Assembly (NCBI RefSeq): GCF_009727055.1
Contig: NC_052354.1
Coordinates: 36,622,075-36,686,074, forward strand
DNA: 64,000 bases
Direction of reading: 5' to 3'
From: Benincasa hispida
Taxonomy: Eukaryota; Streptophyta; Magnoliopsida; Cucurbitales; Cucurbitaceae
The notes below the pieces were generated by a model. It had not been told where the DNA came from. It worked only from the letters and a program-made list of their open reading frames with translations, and did not search any database. The position numbers were made by a program, and so were the translations under genes. Of the stretch, positions 36,407-50,112 are shown piece after piece; the first letter of the stretch is position 1; the number at the start of each line of letters is the position of its first letter.

Positions 36407-36418
36407 GCTCTGATACCA
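36407..36418 (-). other. primer binding site of element F
   Basis: Canonical TGGTATCAGAGC on the minus strand, 2 bases from the LTR end at 36421. The words 'accagttgatg' are duplicated here (36415-36425 and 36428-36437), so the LTR end could instead be at 36433. Confidence 0.85.
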
Positions 36419-36420
36419 GT

Positions 36421-38258
36421 TGATGTACCAGTTGATGGAATTAGAAATATGCAAGTGGAAGTAATTAGGATCTTAAGCACTATAATTTCATTTATTTAAG
36501 GATTAAGCATGCAAGTCCAAAGCTGTAAAAACAGAGTTTGATGCGTAAACCTTGATGTACCTCAAAATTAAAGATGTCATTTCCTTGTTTTTTTTATCAT
36601 GAACACTTCATGGACCACTACTAGAGTCTTTTCCGCTATTCTCCAGCCTTAGAACGGATTGTGAGATCCAAATTTATGATGAATTGTTAAGAGAAAAATG
36701 AGTTTGAGAGAGTTTGAGTGTTATGACTTTTTTAGAAGAATTTCAGCTTCATAAGCCTCCAAGAAGAACCAATCTTAGTATTTCCTCTTCTATTCAAAGA
36801 AGAGAGTCATGCAAAATTGAATTCATCTCAATTTGTCACCAATTAAGCACTAATATAATGGGATTTGAGGTGTTAAAGAACTCAAATGTGGGAAAAATCC
36901 ACCAAGTAAAATTCAATTAATTTTGAATTTAAGAAATTCAAAATTAAAAATGAATTTTTATAAAATGGATTTTAAATAATTAATAAAATAATTTAATATC
37001 AAATATTAAATTAATTAATAACACCAATCTCGATCATAAATTCCTATTCATGCGTTCAATATTTAAATCACATTTAAATATTTTTCAACGGTTCAAATCG
37101 TTTAATTCATAATTGAATAATAACATATTAAGTATATTGAATATAAATAAAGGTTATTTCTTAACCCGAATTTGAACAATTCAAATTCTCTTATCACACT
37201 GTTCTAAGGTTTAGTCCGATATGAGCTGGCATGAGGACCTAATGGACTTACAGATCATGAGCTCCAACGATTTGAGATTAACCAACTAAGCTCTTTAACC
37301 TAGTTAATCATCATTCATTAACTACCGAGACATTCCATTATAGCCCAGCAGTTGCAGTCTTCTCACTGTAGATACATTTCTGTCCACTCAATATAACCAT
37401 GATTAGTAAGTTGATCCTTCACAGGTTGTTCGTAATTAGTTGGGTCAAAATTACCGTTTTATCTTTGTAATCACATCTTGTTTCTTAAGTCTCATTGATC
37501 CTCCAATGAACAATTGGTTTGTGGTCCAACCACCAAACCAAGTCCCTCTCGAGCCAATGAGAGGGTGGGGCCCCTTATTCAAGACTCAAAGTCAACACTT
37601 AAGATAACAACCTATCTACTAATCCTAGAGTCGGGTAAAAGTGAATTCCATCTTACAGGACTATGTCCTCAGCTATCTACTTAGTCTTATCCCTAAAATG
37701 GAGGGCTTATTGAGTTGGCAAACTCGGGTCACTCTTACCCATGTAGATTAAATGATAATCCCAAATAAACAGGAGTCATAGTTAGCTCAAGATTGAGATT
37801 GAGTTACCTAGGTCATCGTATTGAAATAGTCAGTCTTAACAGTAAACAACGTTATAAAGTAAAAGTGACTATTTCGCGATTCGGTATTATGCAAACTCAT
37901 TGCATAGGATGCCCCACTCGCATGTCTCCACATGAATGATTCAGAATCACATCGCTTGTATCAAATACAAAGTGAGCCGCATCCATAGTGTCCCTAGGAT
38001 AAGGTCCACCCTAATCCTTATACTATAGATCGTTTTGGTTGTTTACTCGAACTTGATCCACTTTTATGTCTCTGCATATAGTTCAAGTATTCATGCAATA
38101 GCCAAATGTTCTTAGTTTATTAGATTTAGGGCTTTTAAATGTAATTCACATATTCAATAATATCTTTATTGAATAAACCTCAATAACAACTTTATTGTAA
38201 AATAGAATATATTTATTGTTTACAAATTATGAGTTTTAGGACATAAAACCCAATAACA
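36421..38258 (-). repeat. 5' LTR of element F
   Basis: TG..CA ends: starts 'tgatgtaccag' and ends 'cccaataaca' on the + strand. About 1.84 kb, non-coding. It shares the generic layout of the other LTRs (for example 'agtgaattccatctta' near 37640) but is diverged. Confidence 0.7.
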
Positions 38259-40497
38259 TTCTAAATTAAAAATAATGATTTTTTCTCTCCCCTCCCTTCT
38301 CTCTTTTTCCCTCTCATTCTTAAGTATTATTTTCAAATTAAAATTTCATGATAACATTTAGAAAACTAATAAAAAAAAATTAGCATGTAAATTTTTAAGT
38401 TTATTTCTTAAAAATCTAGAGACTAAAAAATTTATGGTTTAAAACCTTGAAAATCAAATACATTTATTGTTAAAAACTCATGGATTAAAAAGGTAAATCT
38501 TTTCGAACTTATAACCTTTTTTATTGATATATCTTAAACCAATTAAAGTGAATTCAAAATGAAATAGAATCAAATGAGTTGTCGGGTAAAATTATTCAAA
38601 TACATAAAATAAAGAGAATATATATTAATGGATATGAAAAGAAATTTAGAAAAGAAAAAGAAAAAATGTTACAGCTGTCGGGTCGGATAAAATAAAAATA
38701 AAAATAAAACAAACACAATTTAAGTAGCGTAGCGTAGCAGCGAGGCAAGTAAAAGCAGCAATGTCAAAAGACCAAAACAACAAAATAAAAATATCATATA
38801 AAAATTAAAATAATTGGTGATTAGTTTCAATCCTATTTTGATTTTTTTTCTCAGATTTTTATATTTTCAGTTTTAATCTATCAACTTTATTCTAAGACAA
38901 TTTAATTTCTAAATACTAGTATGTAATAATTCAGTACATGTAGTAAAAAATTTATAACAATCTAATCTCTATTAGAAAAAATATTGTAGATTCATAAAAT
39001 TTCTTATATATCAAATATATTTATTAAATATAAAGTCTAAATTATTATATATTAATCTTTTTTCTGAATAAAATAAAATAATCTAAAAAGATGTAGACTA
39101 TGTTGATTTGAACTTCCATTATCAATAGAAAGAATCTATATCAATTATACTGTAGTATGCTCATGTTGACTAACCTAAACTAAATATTATCTAATATTAT
39201 TAGGAAATAAATTTGTATATAAAACGGACAAAAATTGAATTAAAACCTCAATTGTATTCAGGTTAAGATATCATTTTTGTTCTCGTACTTTGTATTCTAT
39301 TCATTATAGTTCATATACTTTATATATTTTTAATAAATCTTAAATGTATTCATTCAAAATTAATTTTAAATTGAAATGGGTTAAATAGTACCAACATTTT
39401 TTATGGAAAAAAACTATATTTTCAAGATTTATAAAAGGAACGGAAGATTTTCAAAAATAGAAAAATAAGGAAAACAATTGACACAAAATAACACAAATTT
39501 AATTTTCTTTGATAGAGGTTGATAGAGTCCATCAATGTCTATAAGTGATAGAAACATATAGAAGTCTATCACTAATATATGCTTACAAAAGTCTATCAAT
39601 GTCTATTATTATGTTTTTTGCTATTTCTGTAAATAGTTTGATATTTTTTCTATCTGTGAAAATTTTCCAAAGAATACTAACAAAGATTTTTTTTTTTTTT
39701 TTTGAGAAAATCAACAATAAACTCGAAGCATTGGCTATTTTAGAGATTTATTGAAAGTATAAAAACTAAAATAAAATAAAACCAAAAAATATAGATAAAA
39801 AAATGTATATTCTAGCCAATAATTAAAATATAGATGTTGAGATTGATATTGATATTTTTATTTTACGAATTTAGAAAATTTCTAAATATTTTTATTTCTT
39901 AATTACGTTATAAATCTTATTATTAATATTCATAACAATATTAATATATGATAATTTTTTATGTTAAATTTGTATTAAGACTACTTTTAAATAAAAGAAA
40001 ACAAGTCAACAAATTTATAAATATAACAAAAAAAAAAAATCACTACTTATCATCATGTTAATAGATAGTAATATTAGATAGTAATATTTTTTTTATATTT
40101 AAAAATATTTATAGCAATTAAAACCATTATCTTTATAAATAAAAATATCGATTAGTTTTTCCTACAGGTTTTATGGGATGTTTCAATCCTAGTATTTAAT
40201 ATTGGTATTATTTTTAAAACTTACAAAATTGAATGTAAAGACAAAAAAACAAAAGGCAATCCATAGAAAGGAGTTTCACGAGATTCCGAGATTTGCAGTG
40301 ACTTGATGATGACTGTTCTGTTATCGATTTTCTGATCAAAATGCCAACAACAATATAAACCAAATAATTTCAAGCTCAAGGCTATGGATTAACAACGCTC
40401 AGATTCCCGATCTGAATCAAGAACAACAACAACCAACACTACTACACCACCGACGCCCAACAATCCCACTAACAAAATCAAACAAAAGGGCTTCTAA
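38259..40497. other. A+T-rich upstream region of the epimerase gene
   Basis: No gene was recognised. It contains one member of the TCTATCA repeat family (about 39400-39700) and several long A and T runs. The 5' UTR and promoter of the epimerase gene should lie at the right end; no convincing TATA box was singled out. Confidence 0.5.
39400..39700. repeat. TCTATCA-type dispersed repeat, copy 1
   Basis: Repeated words of the form 'gatagaagtctatcactaat' and 'agtctatcaatgtctatta', bordered by 'tttgctatttctgtaaatag'. Related copies are at 53640-53830 and 60350-60920. Confidence 0.55.
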
Positions 40498-43400
40498 ATG
40501 AGCGGCGAAAAGGTTGCGGTATCCTCCGGAGCTTCTTCGGGTTCTGTGGATGTCGTTAAGGGCATCAATGGTCTCGATAAAGTCGTTCTTCGCGACCCAC
40601 GTGGTAGTTCTGCTGAGGTATTGCTGTAGGATTTGAGTAATTGAGAATTTAGATCATTTGCTGGAATTTTTTTCATAGTCTCTGTTATCTTGTGAATTTG
40701 TTTTTGTGGGGTCTTTTGAAATGTGGAATTGATCTGATTTTAAACTGTGGGTGTTCCTTTTCTTTCGATTTTAATCGAGGGTGTGGAGTTAGTTGGGATC
40801 TTAATTTCTTTGTTGCTTTGATTCGTTTATTGGATTCCGGGATTGAATTGTTTGTATGTTCTTTCGGTTTAGAACTTGTTGATCTGTTATTGTATTTATG
40901 TTTGTGCCTGTCGTTAGGTTTTTGGACTCGGCCATTTTCCAGCTATGTGCGCGTGTTTGGAATATATGTACAATTGAATTCTACATCGGATTCTCGTTTT
41001 ACGTGCATGACATTTCTAAATCTCGTTTTTCATGTGCATCGAAGATTTTAGTTACTGTAATGAATTCTAGGAACGAGTTATAGCTTGACAAAATTTCCTC
41101 CTTCAGGGGGGGATGAAGGGAAAACAATCATGTGACATTGAAAGACCATTAACTCTAAATCCTGGATTATTTATTACTCAATGACTTATTGCTTATCATT
41201 CTACTCAATTCCTGGATTTCATTTTTCCATATTGTTGTTCAGATTCGAGCAGACTACTTTTGTTTCTTTATGTGGTTCCTGATTAATGTTTGTTCTCCTC
41301 AGGTCTATTTATATGGGGCCCATGTGACATCTTGGAAGAATGATCATGGGGAAGAGATGCTTTTCGTTAGTAACAAGGTGCTATGAGCTTTCTTTGATAA
41401 GCTCCCTTCCTTTATATTTGAATTTCTCACTATACATGGAATGAAAGATATTTGGTTGTCGGATGCAGTAAATGATACATAATAGAAGAATTAATGGTTA
41501 GAATAATAGAAAGAACGAACAAACTATATATCCAACATTCCTGGAGATCCCTTCACAGTAAATTCTTTTTTAATTGAACTTTCATGGGTAGCTCATTGGG
41601 TTGGTGGCAATGTTTCCTCCCTTCTGATCAGGATTCAATTCCCGTTTTCCCCTGCCCCTGTTTGTGGTGCAATGTAATTTTCGAAAAGGACTAAAACTTT
41701 GGTAATCACTACATTCTTTTGATTAACCTTGATTGGAGGTGTTACTTGGTGGTGGTCTCTCTAATCAGTTTGTGACTTGTTTGGGTTGTCCTTGAAATTG
41801 TTTTGGTTTTTATAAAAAAATGTTGAAGAGTTAAGAGAATGTTCAAATTATCGATATATTTTTCCTGTTCCAACATTCTTAATATCATTGGCCTACACTA
41901 TTACCTTTTTAAATATTTGCAGGTCATATTTTGTTCGATTGGAGGCCCTCTCTCTAGGGTGCTCCCTTTTTGCGGGCCTTGCTTTTTTATTTTTATTTTA
42001 TTTTTTTTATGCCCTTGTACTCTTTTAATTTATTTTAGGAATATATACCCATTTCCGTGTTTTTGTACTTATTGGTTATGATGTACAATTTATTCTTCTA
42101 AACTCATAAAATTCTGTTAAGAATGAACTTGAATTTTTCCGTTAATTTGAAACCTGATTATTTTCTTTGACATTCATACTGCTGCAAGAGCTTAAGGTCG
42201 TTGCTGTCCTTAATTTATCCTTGGCCCTTAAGTTTCTTGTAATTCCATGTTGCTTTGTCAAAATGATTAATAAATTTTGTTGTTGCTGTGCAGGCCATCT
42301 TCAAGCCTCCAAAACCAATTCGTGGAGGGATTCCAATATGTTTTCCTCAAGTATGTGCTTCTTTGCAAGTTTAATGCATGGAATGAATCTTATGTTGATT
42401 TCATTCTGTTGCATGATAATTATGCATTCATTGCAGTTTTCAAATCTTGGTCCACTTGAGGCACATGGATTTGCTAGAATCAGATTTTGGAGCATTGATA
42501 ATAATCCACATCCTCTTCAAACGAATACCTCCAGCAAGACTTTTGTTGATCTAATACTAAAGCCCTCTGAAGAGGATGCAAGGGTTTGGCCACATAGGTA
42601 AAATGAAACATGTTTACTCGCATTTGTTTTCTGAAAATTCCATAAAGGGTTCATGTGGAGTTGCCATTTCTATTACTAAAAGATTTCCATGCCAGTCAAT
42701 ACTATTGTTCTTTTACTAATTTGTAGTTATGAGTACCGTCTGAGGGTAGCTCTAGGACCTGCTGGAGAGCTATCATTGACATCGCGTGTTAGGAATACCA
42801 ATGCAGATGGAAAGCCTTTCTCATTCACATTTGCTTATCACACTTACTTCTCAGTATCAGATATAAGGTACTAGCAACTTGACCTAATACGTGTCTGTGT
42901 TTTCCAAATATTTATAAATTGTTCATGAGGTACTTAGCTTTTATCTAAAACAGTCAAAAGGAGTTATGCTATAAGACTTACAAGACAGAGCTCATAACTT
43001 CGATTTCAGTCATCAGGATTTTGAAAATGTTTACTCTCACCTCATTTTTCAAGCAAGTTGATGCTTAATTCTCTTCCCCAGCCATTGATGTGGTTGTTAT
43101 CATCAAAATTATGCAATTTTTGGTTTACTATAGTTTGATTGCTGTCGAAAATGAAACAGGGGAGACATGTTCATGGATTGTCATTTTGTTTTCCTTCATG
43201 CACAAATCATATTTAGTGTGCATTTTTCTGGTAAAAAGATTTTTTTTTTTTTTTTTTGGGGAATTCTTGGTTTGGTGGTTTTGTCCATGAGCTATATTTG
43301 GTTTGAGAGAAATTAAGCGATATTTGGTTAGAGAGAAATTAGAGACCATTTTGAGGATTCTTTTGCTGTTGAACAAGTTTTCTTATATAGCAATGTTTTG

Positions 43401-46400
43401 GATGTGTAGATTGTGAAATCCAATGTTGGGAACGAGAAGTTTAGCCAAGTAGGATCACTGGCTATGTGACAGGCCTTTGTGTATCCATTTGTCTCATTGT
43501 ATCTTCTTTCTCGATAGGTTAGATTTATTGTCATCTATCTTGCCTTCCATGGTTGTAGTTGTCTTTCCTTGCCTTCTCTTGGTTTTGTGCATCCTTTCTC
43601 AGTTTGATGCAGTGAATCTCAAGGTGGGGGATTTTTTTTAAGTAAGTCCAAGGAAGAGGGGTTTTTGCTTTTTGGATCCTTGTTCTTCTGAAGGGTTCTC
43701 TTGTAATTCTGTTTTCAATGTTGTGTGCAACCTTGCTTCCCCTACGTTTCATCTTTATTCCTTGCTTTGGAAAGTAAAACTTCTCCCAACTTTCTCTTCT
43801 CCTACTTCCTTATTCTTTGTCTTCAATTCTTCTTCCCGAGTAAAGATGAGTGCCTCAAAATACCAGAACATATGTTCATGGCGACTAAGTGTCTGAGAGC
43901 TTGTCATATGAGTGTACTCACGTGTTAAACAATAAAAGTAATAATAAAATAATGGACGTGAAAAATAGCGTGTCTGAAGCATGTTCGAGCATGTCGGTGT
44001 CCAACACTTAACCATTTTGCACATGTCGGTGCTTTATAGAGTAAAAGTTTCGAAGAAGGTCAAAACTTTTATTTGGCAGGTTTTACAGATTCAGAGGCAT
44101 TTGTCCTTTTTGTTGGGGGCTTGCATTCTGTACAAATGCACAACTGAGAATCTCAATCACGTCCTCTAGAGATGTAATTTTGCCTCTTCAATTTGAGAGC
44201 CTATTTTGGAGCAGTTCTGGGGTGAAAGGGGTTCTTTAGCCCACGATAGAGATTGTTGGATTATGATTGATGAGATTCTTTTGTATCTGCCCACTGCCCT
44301 TCTGGGACAAGGTTGGTTCCTTTGGAGGGCTGATTTTTTTGCAATATTACAGGGTGTTTGGATTGAGATGAATAATAGAACTGTTGGGGAAATTGAGAGA
44401 TTTAGCAGTGATGTTTGATCCTAGCTAGATTTATTGTTTCTCTTTGGACTTTGAATATCAAAGAGATGTGATTATTTGCTAAGTCTTATACTTTTAGGCT
44501 AGAGCCCGTTTCCATATAGTTAGTTGTTGTGGCTCCAACGTTGGACTGTTTTTTTCTATTTGGTATTCTCCTTATCTTTTTGCCTCTCATAAAATATTAG
44601 CATTGATATTGATGTTCTTGTTTTATGTCTTTGGTTGAAAAACTTTGCATGTGAAAGTAAGATTTCTTTTTTGTGCGTCTTCCTCTACTGTTAATATAAT
44701 CCAGAGGAGGGTTCTAGGTAAAAGATTAGCTAATTTGGAAAATTTAAAAATTTTCAAATAAATTAAATCCTGACCAACTTATACAAATATTCTACAGAAA
44801 GATTTTTCCCCTCTGTTTCTTATTGTTAAGAGTAATTCAAAGGTCGTTTATCTTGTATCTAAAAGAGATAGTTGCCTATGGCCAGTGAAGTTCGGGTGGA
44901 AGGTTTGGAGACCTTGGACTATCTTGACAACTTGCAGGGTAGAGCACGTTTTACTGAACAGGGGGATGCTTTAACTTTTGAATCAGAAGTGAGTTCAAGT
45001 ACTTTGTTTCTTTACGTTCTGTTAGTCATTACATTGTATTCATGACATTCTCCTTTGTGTTTGGGTTGAATAGGTGGACAAGATATATCTTAGCACTCCA
45101 TCTAAGATAGCAATTCTGGATCATGAGAAGAAGAGGACTTTTGTGGTTCGAAAAGAAGGACTTCCAGATGCTGGTAAGGAATTCCCAAGTCTGTTTCGTT
45201 TTTCTTTTTGTTTTCCTGTGTAATTTCTGCAAACAATGCCCCTTGATTCTTCAATTTCTTTTAGTTTTAGTTCCCCCATTCAAGATCTTTACTCGTTCTA
45301 GATCTAAATCTTTGTTTTTTTTTTTTTTTTTCTTTTTTTATAAATAATTTGGGAGGATAAATATTTCAGAAAAGTAAAATTTTCTATCTGGGAGCTTGCT
45401 TTTAGAAAGGCATCATTCACTTCAGAGATGATTCTAGGAACCCTTCAATTCATAACTCTCTCTCTCTGAGCAGATGTATCATCTGTATAAGTATATCATC
45501 ATTCACTTCAGATAAGATCCTAGGAGCTTATTTTTAGGAAGCCATCCCAGTCCCTACCTCGCTATGTGGACATCTCTACAACTGCACACAAAAGTTCATT
45601 TTCAGAACTGGTGAAGGGTGTCATACCATTTTGATCCTTTTAGCAATCACTTTTCACTACACTCTTGCTCCAGTGACAAGATGAAAAATACCTCTCACCT
45701 TTGAGCTATGCTCTTTTTAAAAACAATAACGAATAAAGTAAAAAATCTTTGAGATCAGATAGAGATGTCCCAATATTTGAATTTTCCCTCCTTTCCCAAA
45801 GCTGGAGACTTAGAAATGCCCCTATTGTTACCTTGGAAGTCGGAATTTCAACTTTTGCAGTATTAATGGGTGTCTAACCTAACTCTTCCTGGTTGAATAT
45901 CTTGGACTCGAGGGGCTCAATTTTATTAAACTAATTAATTAATAAGAGTATAATGACCGAGGAGCCCTTTTATAAGACCAGGTTCCACATGAATATAACG
46001 TATCATTGGTGTACTATTCATTGAGGAGGAGGATTAAGTGATTCGTCCTTACAAACGAGTCCAACTTGGAGATAGGTATGGACTTCAGCATACAATAAAA
46101 TTTGAGGATAAACACTTAAAAAGGATTTTAACGGTTTATATTTACTTGGAATTCCTTCAACTGAACATCAACGTGAATTAATGGCTTCTATTCTGATTTT
46201 GCATCCCCCAAAATGGGTTCCTCCGGAAGTAGGATATTCCATTTTTTGAGAGAAACAGATAGGATATTCCATGTTTGAATCTCATTACATTGTTATTTTA
46301 TTGGTGCAGTGGTCTGGAATCCTTGGGATAAGAAAGCAAAGGCAATAAGTGATTTTGGAGATGAAGAGTATAAGTACATGCTGTGTGTGGAGGCTGCAGC

Positions 46401-46524
46401 TATTGAAAAGCCTATCGCACTGAAACCAGGCGAGGAATGGAGAGGAAGACTGGAACTTTCTGCTGTTCCTTCAAGTTACTGTAGTGGGCAACTTGATCCT
46501 CAGAAAGTCCTCCACGGCATCTGA
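40498..46524 (+). CDS. glucose-6-phosphate 1-epimerase-like protein (aldose 1-epimerase family), cytosolic type
   Basis: Eight exons: 40498-40617, 41303-41377, 42294-42350, 42437-42597, 42727-42867, 44886-44988, 45074-45173, 46310-46524. All junctions are GT..AG and all phases agree, giving 323 aa, normal for the family. These proteins interconvert alpha and beta anomers of hexose 6-phosphates in the cytosol. Visible motifs: YGAHVTSW (44-51), RGGIPICFPQF (75-85), HGFAR (94-98), AYHTYF (174-179) and CVEAA (278-282). His176 and Glu280 fit the catalytic His and Glu known from yeast YMR099c. There is no transit peptide or membrane segment. The start is the first ATG in frame with the conserved body (MSGEKVAVSSG). 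Intron 5 (2.0 kb) holds a LINE fragment. It resembles the Arabidopsis galactose mutarotase-like proteins; substrate is inferred from the family. Confidence 0.92.
43981..44430 (+). pseudogene. LINE (non-LTR) zf-RVT fragment in intron 5 of the epimerase gene
   Basis: The + strand encodes VSKKVKTFIWQVLQIQRHLS, then LYKCTTENLNHVL and CNFASSI after a stop. The end reads GVWIEMNNRTVGEIERFSSD. This is the zinc-binding reverse-transcriptase-associated (zf-RVT) region at the C-terminus of plant LINEs. It is broken by stops and lies between exons 5 and 6, in the same orientation as the gene but spliced out. Confidence 0.7.
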
Positions 46525-48177
46525 AAAATTCATCATTCTGTTTTACTTCACATGTATCAGGTATGGTTCTGAGTTTCTTCTTTGCGATAGATATTTTGCT
46601 TTTCTTTGCTTTATCATGGCTGTGAATATTTTCAGCGAGTCTTGCTCAAGCAACAAGATAAAAAAAGACGGAACTAAACAGAATCAGAAAAATTAGAAAA
46701 ATGGGCATTTCCAACTTTGAACATTTGTGCAAAAAATTGATTATTTGTTAACATTTCTTATAAAGGATGGTGCTTAAAGATCTAAGAAATATTTCCAAGT
46801 ACCTTTTTATAATAAAATTTGATTACCTGTTTTACTTTTGTGGTGAAATCCAGTAGATATCCTTTGTGGACAATGCTTTAAGGAGTTCAAGGGTGAATTT
46901 GGGATGATTTTTGAGAAGTTTTTTATTTAGCGTTTTTCAAAAGATGTCTAGTTCAGTTTTTTCTTTTTGAAAAGGAAATGAAAATTTTCATGATCCTCAG
47001 GAAAACAACCAAAAACAGAGAAAACAACAATAGAGATAATAGAAAGAAAATCTCTAGTTCAGTTATTTCTCCTAAAAGTACTTGCATAATGTTTAAAATC
47101 ACTTTTGATGAAATTTGTAAGTACTTTTCACCCTTTCACAGAAGTCATCTCAAACTCAGATTAAAGAAGCTTCCTTCAGTCTTTTCATTTTAATATTGGT
47201 CAAAGCCCCTCTCTTACCGTAGAAATCTCACTTGCAATGATCTAATCATAATCTGTTGATATTCTATTTATGCACTGAAGATCTATCCTTACTTCTCTTT
47301 GCTCTAAGCATGACAATACTCATATTCATGTATCTTTAACCACGCATTCATTATTTTGAACAATCTTTCCTTTTAATGAATAATAATCTTTTATTCTTCT
47401 AACTTGCAGGTAAACTGTTTTAAATAACTAGTGGATCTAGGCAAGACAATTTGCCCTCTCTTCTTATTTATTTTCCATATTTTGGATTGGAAGATAGATT
47501 TTGGCCAAGAGAGTAAAATGAACAGTATGTGGCTTTTTTTGGGATGGCTATGGCCTCATAAGTTGAAAGAAAACTAGCATGTGTCTGGACACAAATCAGT
47601 ATATTTTCTGATAGTTGGTTCCTTACAATTTCCATTGTCATAAATTCAGTCTATCTGGTGAACAATTTATTTTGATTGTCTATTCTGTTCAGTGATCATT
47701 TCTGTGTCACTAGTTTTATTCACTACATTCAGATGTTTGTTTAACAAACAAAAAAGGGCCCATTTTACAGGGAGTTCCCTTTTCAGCTTGGCCACTCTAT
47801 AGTCAATGGATGATGGCAGAAATAGTAATGAGTATCGTCTCCTTTGAGCTATGCTTGGATTGGTAGGTTGATTGATTCGATGCTTAATGTATTGCTCGAA
47901 AATTTTCAGGGCAAAGTAAGTTAAAATTTTTAGATTTCTTTGGATGTAGATTATTATGCAATGTTTTCTTTTCTTGGGAAGAAACTAATTCATTTGAAAG
48001 GTTAAGGGTGTGTTTGGTTTAGATCCCATTAGTTAACCATTTTGTTTTTTGTTTTTAGTTTTTGAAAATTAAGCTTATTTTCTTCTATTTTTTACGATGA
48101 TTGATATCTTTCTTAAGTATAATGATTGAATTCTTAACCAAATTCTAAAATAAAAAACAAGTTTTTAAAAGCTACAA
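46525..48177. other. downstream region of the epimerase gene
   Basis: Contains the 3' UTR, possibly spliced (acceptor-like 'cttgcag' at about 47404-47410). No further gene was recognised. 48003-48177 is a partial copy of the 'CCGTTTGGT' element that follows. Confidence 0.4.
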
Positions 48178-48480
48178 CCCCGTTTGGTACCATTTTATTT
48201 TTGGTTTTTTGTTTTTGAAAATTAAGTCTATAAACACTATTTTCATGTTCAAATTTATTCCTTTGTTATTTATTTTTTACCGATGGTCTAAAAAATTAAG
48301 TCAAACTTTAAAAACAAAAAAAAAAAAGTAGCTTTTAAATTTTGTTTTTGTTTTTTGGAATTTGACCAAGAATTCAAAAATTGTACTTTAGAAGTAAGTA
48401 AATCATTGTAAGAAATAAGGAAGAAATAGACTTAATCATCAAAAAGCAAAAATAAAAGGCGAAATAGTTACCAAACGGAT
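48178..48480. mobile_element. CCGTTTGGT-type MITE, copy 1
   Basis: Starts 'ccgtttggtaccatttt' and ends 'aaatagttaccaaacgga', giving inverted termini. The interior has the shared phrase 'tttttgaaaattaagtctat'. Non-coding. Related copies are at 58880-59170 and 61671-62046. Confidence 0.6.
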
Positions 48481-49594
48481 CTTAATTTTCTAAGTGTTTA
48501 ATTTTAAAAATAAATCATTTAAAAAAAAATTGAAGTGTTTAGTAACCATTTAAAATAGCTTTTAAAACACTTTCAAAATTTATTTTAAATAATTTTTTTA
48601 TCAAAAGAATTTAAATAAAAATGACTTTGCTAAAAAACAATTTTTTTTTATAGTCGATCCAAACGGAACCTAAATTACTTGGTCTTATGATTTTGGGCTA
48701 AGTTTCAATTTGGTCTTTATGGTATTAAAAGTTGCAACTTAATAGTTTTATTTTGCTTTCAAGATCTGAATTTAGTTTTAATTAAGCTTCTAGGATTTCA
48801 AAAGTTTGAAGTTGCTTCTAATGGTGTAGTACTTCAATTGAAACTTTCAAAATTAGGGAGATCGAATAAAATTTAATTAATCACAAGAGGTACAATAATG
48901 TTGTATTGTATGATCAAATGGATTCCAGAAACATTCCCAATTAATAGGGACCTTTAATATTAATATTGTTGTTTTCAAAATTTATTAGAGAAATATTGTT
49001 ATTTTGAAACTTATTAGAGAAATATTGTTGTTTTGGAAATTCGAGGCTAGAGGTCGAACATTGAGAACTCGACTAATGTGGAGGTCGAACGTTGAGAACT
49101 CGACGAACAAAGAAAAACTTGGAAACAATACATAAGCCGAAATTTCAACCCTCGACAAGGGAAATCTCGCGAATCTCGCTTAGGTTGTCGAAGGTTGAAG
49201 TTTCGACACACATCCACCCTCGAGATCTGCAGGTTTTTTTTACTTTTTCTTTTTCCTTCCCTATGAGGAAATAAGTATCGAAGCGTAATACTATATGTAT
49301 CTGTGTACTCGAGCTGCTTCTAACAACCTATGCATTTTGTTATCATTTCGAATTAGACGGAGGCTTGTGGGATTGACGTGAGGGGGGTGGAAGACTATAT
49401 TCTGGGAGCGAACTCCAGACGGAATATGAAGCGGCATGGATACAAGTTATATGCCTTGAAATGAAAGACAATTCCGAATTAGCTTTGTCTACGAACAAAA
49501 AAGTAGATCCAAATCAAAAAAGTGTTTGTGATTGTTCCAGAAAGAAATGAAAGCTAGTAATCATTAATGAAAAATAACAACAATAACGAGAAAA

Positions 49595-49802
49595 GCGAGA
49601 TATTGAGAGAGAGCGAGAGTGAGCGAGCAAGATCTTAGGAGAGAGCGAGAGTGAGAGTGAGAGAACGAGAGGAGAGCGAGAGAGCGAGAGTGAGAGCGAG
49701 AGTGAGAAGCGAGAGTGAGATCTTAGGAGAGAGCGATACTGAGACCGCGAGAGTTTAGGAGAGAGCCAAGAGTGAGAGAGCAAATCTTAGGAGAGAGTGA
49801 GA
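49595..49802 (+). repeat. GAGAGCGAG-rich low-complexity tract
   Basis: Purine-rich run built from GAGAGCGAG, GTGAGAGCGAG and AGATCTTAGGAGAGAG words. Its reverse complement appears in shorter form near the other end of the element. Open frames on the minus strand here are low-complexity artefacts. Confidence 0.8.
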
Positions 49803-49877
49803 GTCTTCACTTTATTTTGAACTTCCATAGAAATATATATAAAAAAAGCGCGAAAAAAAGGGCTAATAATCATATTA

Positions 49878-50112
49878 TAATTGAATATATTAGATTATTA
49901 TACTATAATTGAATATATTAGATTATTATACTATAATTGAATAATCATTAGACAAATAATTGAATATATTAGATTATTATAACTATAATTGAATAATCAT
50001 TAGACAATAAATTGAATATATTAGATTATTATATTATAATTGAATAATCATTAGACAACAAATTGAATATATTAGATTATATATAACTATAAATTGAATA
50101 TATTAGATTATT
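49878..50112. repeat. A+T minisatellite
   Basis: About seven imperfect copies of 'attgaatatattagattatt', alternating with 'ataattgaataatcattaga', units of about 25-50 bases. Confidence 0.8.

Larger units (their letters stand above)
33691..38258 (-). mobile_element. copia element F, 5' portion
   Basis: Minus-strand order: 5' LTR (36421-38258), primer binding site (36407-36418), leader, gag relic and protease region. It stops near 33691 against gypsy sequence. Its LTR differs clearly from the A-D family and has no CGATCG arrays. The rest of pol and the 3' LTR are absent. Confidence 0.7.

Noticed and set aside
42167..42601. A 144-codon open frame overlapping exons 3 and 4 of the epimerase gene
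   Set aside because: It runs through an intron and partly in the wrong frame; the spliced model matches the protein family throughout.
49514..49783. Minus-strand open frame rich in Ser, Leu and Arg
   Set aside because: It is a translation of the low-complexity GAGAGCGAG tract.
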